This document shows, piece after piece, positions 13,180-15,851 of a stretch of DNA of 15,851 bases (the stretch's first letter is position 1; each line of letters starts with the position of its first letter). Where the stretch lies: the NCBI GenBank assembly GCA_023251195.1, contig JAHEZG010000047.1:1-15851 (forward strand), written 5' to 3'. The position numbers and the translations under genes were made by a program. Source of the stretch: Chitinophagaceae bacterium. GTDB lineage: Bacteria > Bacteroidota > Bacteroidia > Chitinophagales > UBA10324. The notes under the pieces are model-generated. The model saw nothing but the letters and a program-made list of their open reading frames with translations. It searched no databases and had not been told where the DNA came from.

Positions 13180-15582
13180 TCAAACCCTCAAAAACCCCAA
13201 CTCATAAACCATCGGCTGCAATTTTTCTGTCAATGATTTATAGGCTTCTTCAAATGCCTTAAAACTCACCGGCGGAAAATCACCACTTGTGTTTCTTGCC
13301 TGCAATGCTTTGCGCACCTGATACCAGCCCACATCGGGGCGGTTCAGTTTTAATTCATCACGCACTGTTCGCACATCGGTGTTGGCAAAGTATGCCTTCC
13401 ATAATTCTTTGCCTTGCTGTAACACTGTTACAGCTTCCGTTGAAAGTGTTTTATCTTTTAAATACTGCACCATAAAATCACTTTCAAATCTGCCGGGTGC
13501 ATTTACTTCTTCTTCAGTAAATGGTATAAAGTGATTGACTATGCTCCACTTTTTATTATTCCATTCTAAATCATTCGCACTTGCTGTTCTTTGTGTCCGA
13601 TTAAAAAGCATCCATATCAAACAATCATTTTTAAAATCTTCACTTAAAGGTTTAGTCGGCTGTAAAAATTGGTCTCTGTCATTTAACCATGTTGGTGCTA
13701 CTAATCTTCGAACAGAAAAAATAATTGCTACTTGCCAAATATTTTCTGCTGTAATATAATATCCATGCCCATCACTGTATATAGAAGAATAAATAACAGT
13801 TTGTTGTTCTGCATGTTGAAAATCATTCCCTCCACAATACATATATGCAAGGGCTTTATCAGACCAGGTAGAAACATGAGCTTTTCCAGTGGCAGGAGAA
13901 ATTCCATTTTTTAATGCAATCACAGAAATTTTATTTGCTTTTGGTCTTTCTATCCAAACATTCAGAAAAGAATTTTTAGGTAAATTATAAAATGACTTTT
14001 CGCCAATTGGATTTACATTTTTATCAATAACATCAACTGAAATTTCTACAATCGGATTTTTAATTATTGCATTTTGATTTGTTTGCCAAACCAAAAAGCC
14101 GATGGGAAATTTTCCTGTCAAACCTTCAAAGGCTTTATTATGAACTACAAACCCTCCTAAATAATCTGCATTCCATTTCTGTCTGAATTTCTCGAAGTTA
14201 GATGCGTTAACATATTTCAATGTGCTAAACATTGCTACAGTTGCCGTTGGAATTTCCTTTGCTATACGAGCAAGAAATTGGGTGAACAATTCATTGCTTG
14301 CTTTACCATAATCATTCATTGATGTAGCTGCAATTTTTGTTTTTGCTACACCGCCTTTATTTTCTGCATCAACACCTTTCGCAATGTTTTCAAAATTTGT
14401 TGCTTCCGCATACGGCGGATTCATCAACACCAAAATCTTTTTTCCTTTTGCAATGGCATCGCGCAAACTCTGCGGAATTTTATTAGTGAGTGTGTAATCT
14501 ATTTTTCCATCGTCAGTAATATCGTCGTTCAGATAATCGTATTGAAACCGCTGTGCCGCCACGCAGGTTTTAGTTGCTTTCATTACATCCACATCAGCCA
14601 CATCAAGCGTGCTCATATAAATATTGCGCGGGTTGCTGTGCTTCACTTCTAAGTTGCCCACGCCGCAACACATATCCCACACGATGTAATCTTTCTGCCA
14701 GTTGTTGCCGAGTGTTTCGGTTAGTTTGTCGTATGCTTTGTCCACCACATTCAGCGGTGTATAAAATGCACCTTTAAAACTGCGCTCGTCGAGCGGTATT
14801 AAACTATCGCGCCGCTCCAATAAATAATCTCTGTATTCTGTTTTTGGTGGTCGGTGATATATACTCCAGAAATGCCGGTAGCCCTCCTTGTTACCTAACT
14901 CATAATTTTTTCCTCCCAAACTAAAAACAGGTGAAGTGCCCTTGTGTAACAGTTGTGCGGTCAGGTTATCATGTGTTGTATTTGTTCCATCACTCATAAT
15001 GTCGGCAAAAAATAAAAGCGCATAATCTCCTTCTGCAACTCCGCCAATTTCTTTACCAATCATGGTCACCCATTTATCAAACACCTGCTTCAAGTTATCA
15101 GGAGTTATTTGTGTGCGTATGATGTCGCCTTTTGCAATCGCATTTTTTATAGTGCTGATAAACTCTTCTTCATGAGTTTCAATTTTATACGAAACAATGT
15201 AAGTGCCGATGTAAGAAGATATGGCATCAATTGCCTCCTGAGAAGGTTTTTCGCTTGCGCGTTTTCCCCAAACAATAGTTTTCTTTTCTAAGAATGGAAT
15301 CACATCAGCGGTTTTCATAATCGCTGCTTTTCGGGTATCGATCACACATAAAAATGGTGGAGTATATTCTCCTTTATTCAATGCTTGCTGCACATAGTGT
15401 AACAGTTGCGTGAACATTTCATAAGTTGAAACCTTGTAACCATTTTTTGCTTCAAACCATATTTCTTTTGTTTGAATGTCATACAGGTTTTTTTGATAGT
15501 CTTTTAAACCAAGCGCTTTTATATAAGCATCCTTAACATCTTCTTCGCTTGTGGCTTGTTGCAGATTTTCGTACAGAGACAT
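13180..15582 (-). CDS. Single-chain N6-adenine DNA methyltransferase/restriction enzyme (type IIG-like)
   Basis: 800 residues from the ATG at 15582. A frame 38 residues longer (to 15696) adds unlikely sequence read from repeat-like DNA. The N-terminus carries D35 and the EAK motif (E44, K46) in IWFEAK, a plausible PD-(D/E)xK nuclease site. GAFYTP (271-276) is methyltransferase motif X, DMCCGVG (303-309) is motif I for AdoMet binding, and NPPY (388-391) is motif IV, diagnostic of adenine-N6 amino methylation. The rest should hold target recognition, and no separate specificity subunit gene is present. By family, such enzymes methylate host DNA and cut unmodified phage DNA. Base composition is mosaic: lines 13321 and 14641 are 52% and 48% GC, whereas 13741 and 13981 are 28% and 23%. 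It leads a probable three-gene operon with the SIR2-like and DUF2971 genes. A pure methyltransferase remains possible. Confidence 0.87.
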   Translation of the reverse strand: MSLYENLQQATSEEDVKDAYIKALGLKDYQKNLYDIQTKEIWFEAKNGYKVSTYEMFTQLLHYVQQALNKGEYTPPFLCVIDTRKAAIMKTADVIPFLEKKTIVWGKRASEKPSQEAIDAISSYIGTYIVSYKIETHEEEFISTIKNAIAKGDIIRTQITPDNLKQVFDKWVTMIGKEIGGVAEGDYALLFFADIMSDGTNTTHDNLTAQLLHKGTSPVFSLGGKNYELGNKEGYRHFWSIYHRPPKTEYRDYLLERRDSLIPLDERSFKGAFYTPLNVVDKAYDKLTETLGNNWQKDYIVWDMCCGVGNLEVKHSNPRNIYMSTLDVADVDVMKATKTCVAAQRFQYDYLNDDITDDGKIDYTLTNKIPQSLRDAIAKGKKILVLMNPPYAEATNFENIAKGVDAENKGGVAKTKIAATSMNDYGKASNELFTQFLARIAKEIPTATVAMFSTLKYVNASNFEKFRQKWNADYLGGFVVHNKAFEGLTGKFPIGFLVWQTNQNAIIKNPIVEISVDVIDKNVNPIGEKSFYNLPKNSFLNVWIERPKANKISVIALKNGISPATGKAHVSTWSDKALAYMYCGGNDFQHAEQQTVIYSSIYSDGHGYYITAENIWQVAIIFSVRRLVAPTWLNDRDQFLQPTKPLSEDFKNDCLIWMLFNRTQRTASANDLEWNNKKWSIVNHFIPFTEEEVNAPGRFESDFMVQYLKDKTLSTEAVTVLQQGKELWKAYFANTDVRTVRDELKLNRPDVGWYQVRKALQARNTSGDFPPVSFKAFEEAYKSLTEKLQPMVYELGFLRV

Positions 15583-15851
15583 ACAGGTATAAAAAAAATT
15601 ATTGTGGGTGCAAAATACATTTTTTGAAATATTATTTGTCTCAGCTAACTTCCACTCTCCCCCAAGTCCCCATTGCCCTCCATCATTCACAAACAAAAAT
15701 CCCCCTCACCAATTTTTTTCTATCACGCCATTATTCTCAGCAAACAACAAACCCGCGCGACTGTCCCCTCGCCTTGTAATCAAGGAGAGGGATAGGGTGA
15801 GGATGAGCGATGCCTGTTTCTGCGGGCGGAGCCATTCGCTGAAACGCTTTT
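15583..15851. other. Non-coding region upstream of the methyltransferase cassette
   Basis: No supported gene in these 269 bp. It should contain the cassette promoter, but no exact Bacteroidota -7/-33 pair was found. The half next to the gene is AT-rich, and the half near the window edge is GC-rich and contains a repeat-like hairpin (15766-15791). This composition change probably marks the outer border of the cassette. Confidence 0.6.
15766..15802. repeat. Hairpin-type dispersed intergenic repeat at right cassette border
   Basis: CCCTCGCCTTG (15766-15776) pairs with CAAGGAGAGGG (15781-15791) with one mismatch around a TAAT loop, followed by ATAGGGTGAGG. CCTCACC at 15704-15710 is complementary to GGTGAGG at 15796-15802, so a larger fold is possible. 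From memory this pattern resembles scattered intergenic palindromes of Bacteroidota. It may serve as a terminator or as recombination homology. Confidence 0.5.

Noticed and set aside
15583..15696. Longer start for the methyltransferase
   Set aside because: The extra 38 residues are Gly/Asn-rich and read from repeat-like upstream DNA. MSLYENLQQA at 15582 is a typical beginning for this family.

Overview
The window looks like a chromosomal segment of a Bacteroidota bacterium (Chitinophagales/Saprospirales-like is my guess). The reasons are a complete front half of a Bacteroides-type aerotolerance (Bat) operon, the moderate-to-low GC, the lack of strong Shine-Dalgarno sites, AT-rich intergenic spacers and several dispersed hairpin-like intergenic repeats. 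No rRNA, tRNA, CRISPR array or complete insertion sequence was seen.

Layout. (1) 1-1772, + strand: the 3' part of a receiver-only response regulator, then a complete NtrC-type response regulator with receiver, sigma-54 AAA+ and Fis-like HTH domains. (2) 1778-8439, - strand, read right to left: moxR ATPase, DUF58 protein, an inserted outer-membrane-type protein gene, a DUF4381/BatD-like anchored protein, batA and batB (both von Willebrand A), and batC (TPR). From the BatD-like gene to batC the genes overlap or nearly touch, so they are almost certainly one transcript. (3) 8835-10697, + strand: an OmpA-family lipoprotein and an MlaE-type lipid-transport permease with a TTG start, followed by no mlaF or mlaD gene. 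(4) 10698-15851: an AT-rich accessory cassette on the - strand, read as a single-chain adenine methyltransferase/probable nuclease (type IIG-like), a SIR2-like protein and a DUF2971 protein. Dispersed repeat sequences lie on both sides of it. It looks like a defence island inserted next to mlaE.

Most unusual points. (a) The DUF58/BatD-like junction is present twice as a 99-bp direct repeat (5354-5452 and 6359-6457, 3 mismatches) around a very AT-rich 906-bp insert with one beta-barrel-like gene. The insert has put a gene into the middle of the Bat operon and given it a second copy of the BatD-like translation start. (b) The restriction-modification/SIR2/DUF2971 trio is a candidate multi-component defence system. 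Its SIR2 protein carries an extra ~85-residue N-terminal region that may be a small beta-barrel sensor. (c) The methyltransferase gene is a GC mosaic: its probable target-recognition part is much more AT-rich than its ends, which suggests specificity swapping.

All family assignments come from reading motifs in the translated sequence. No database search was run.
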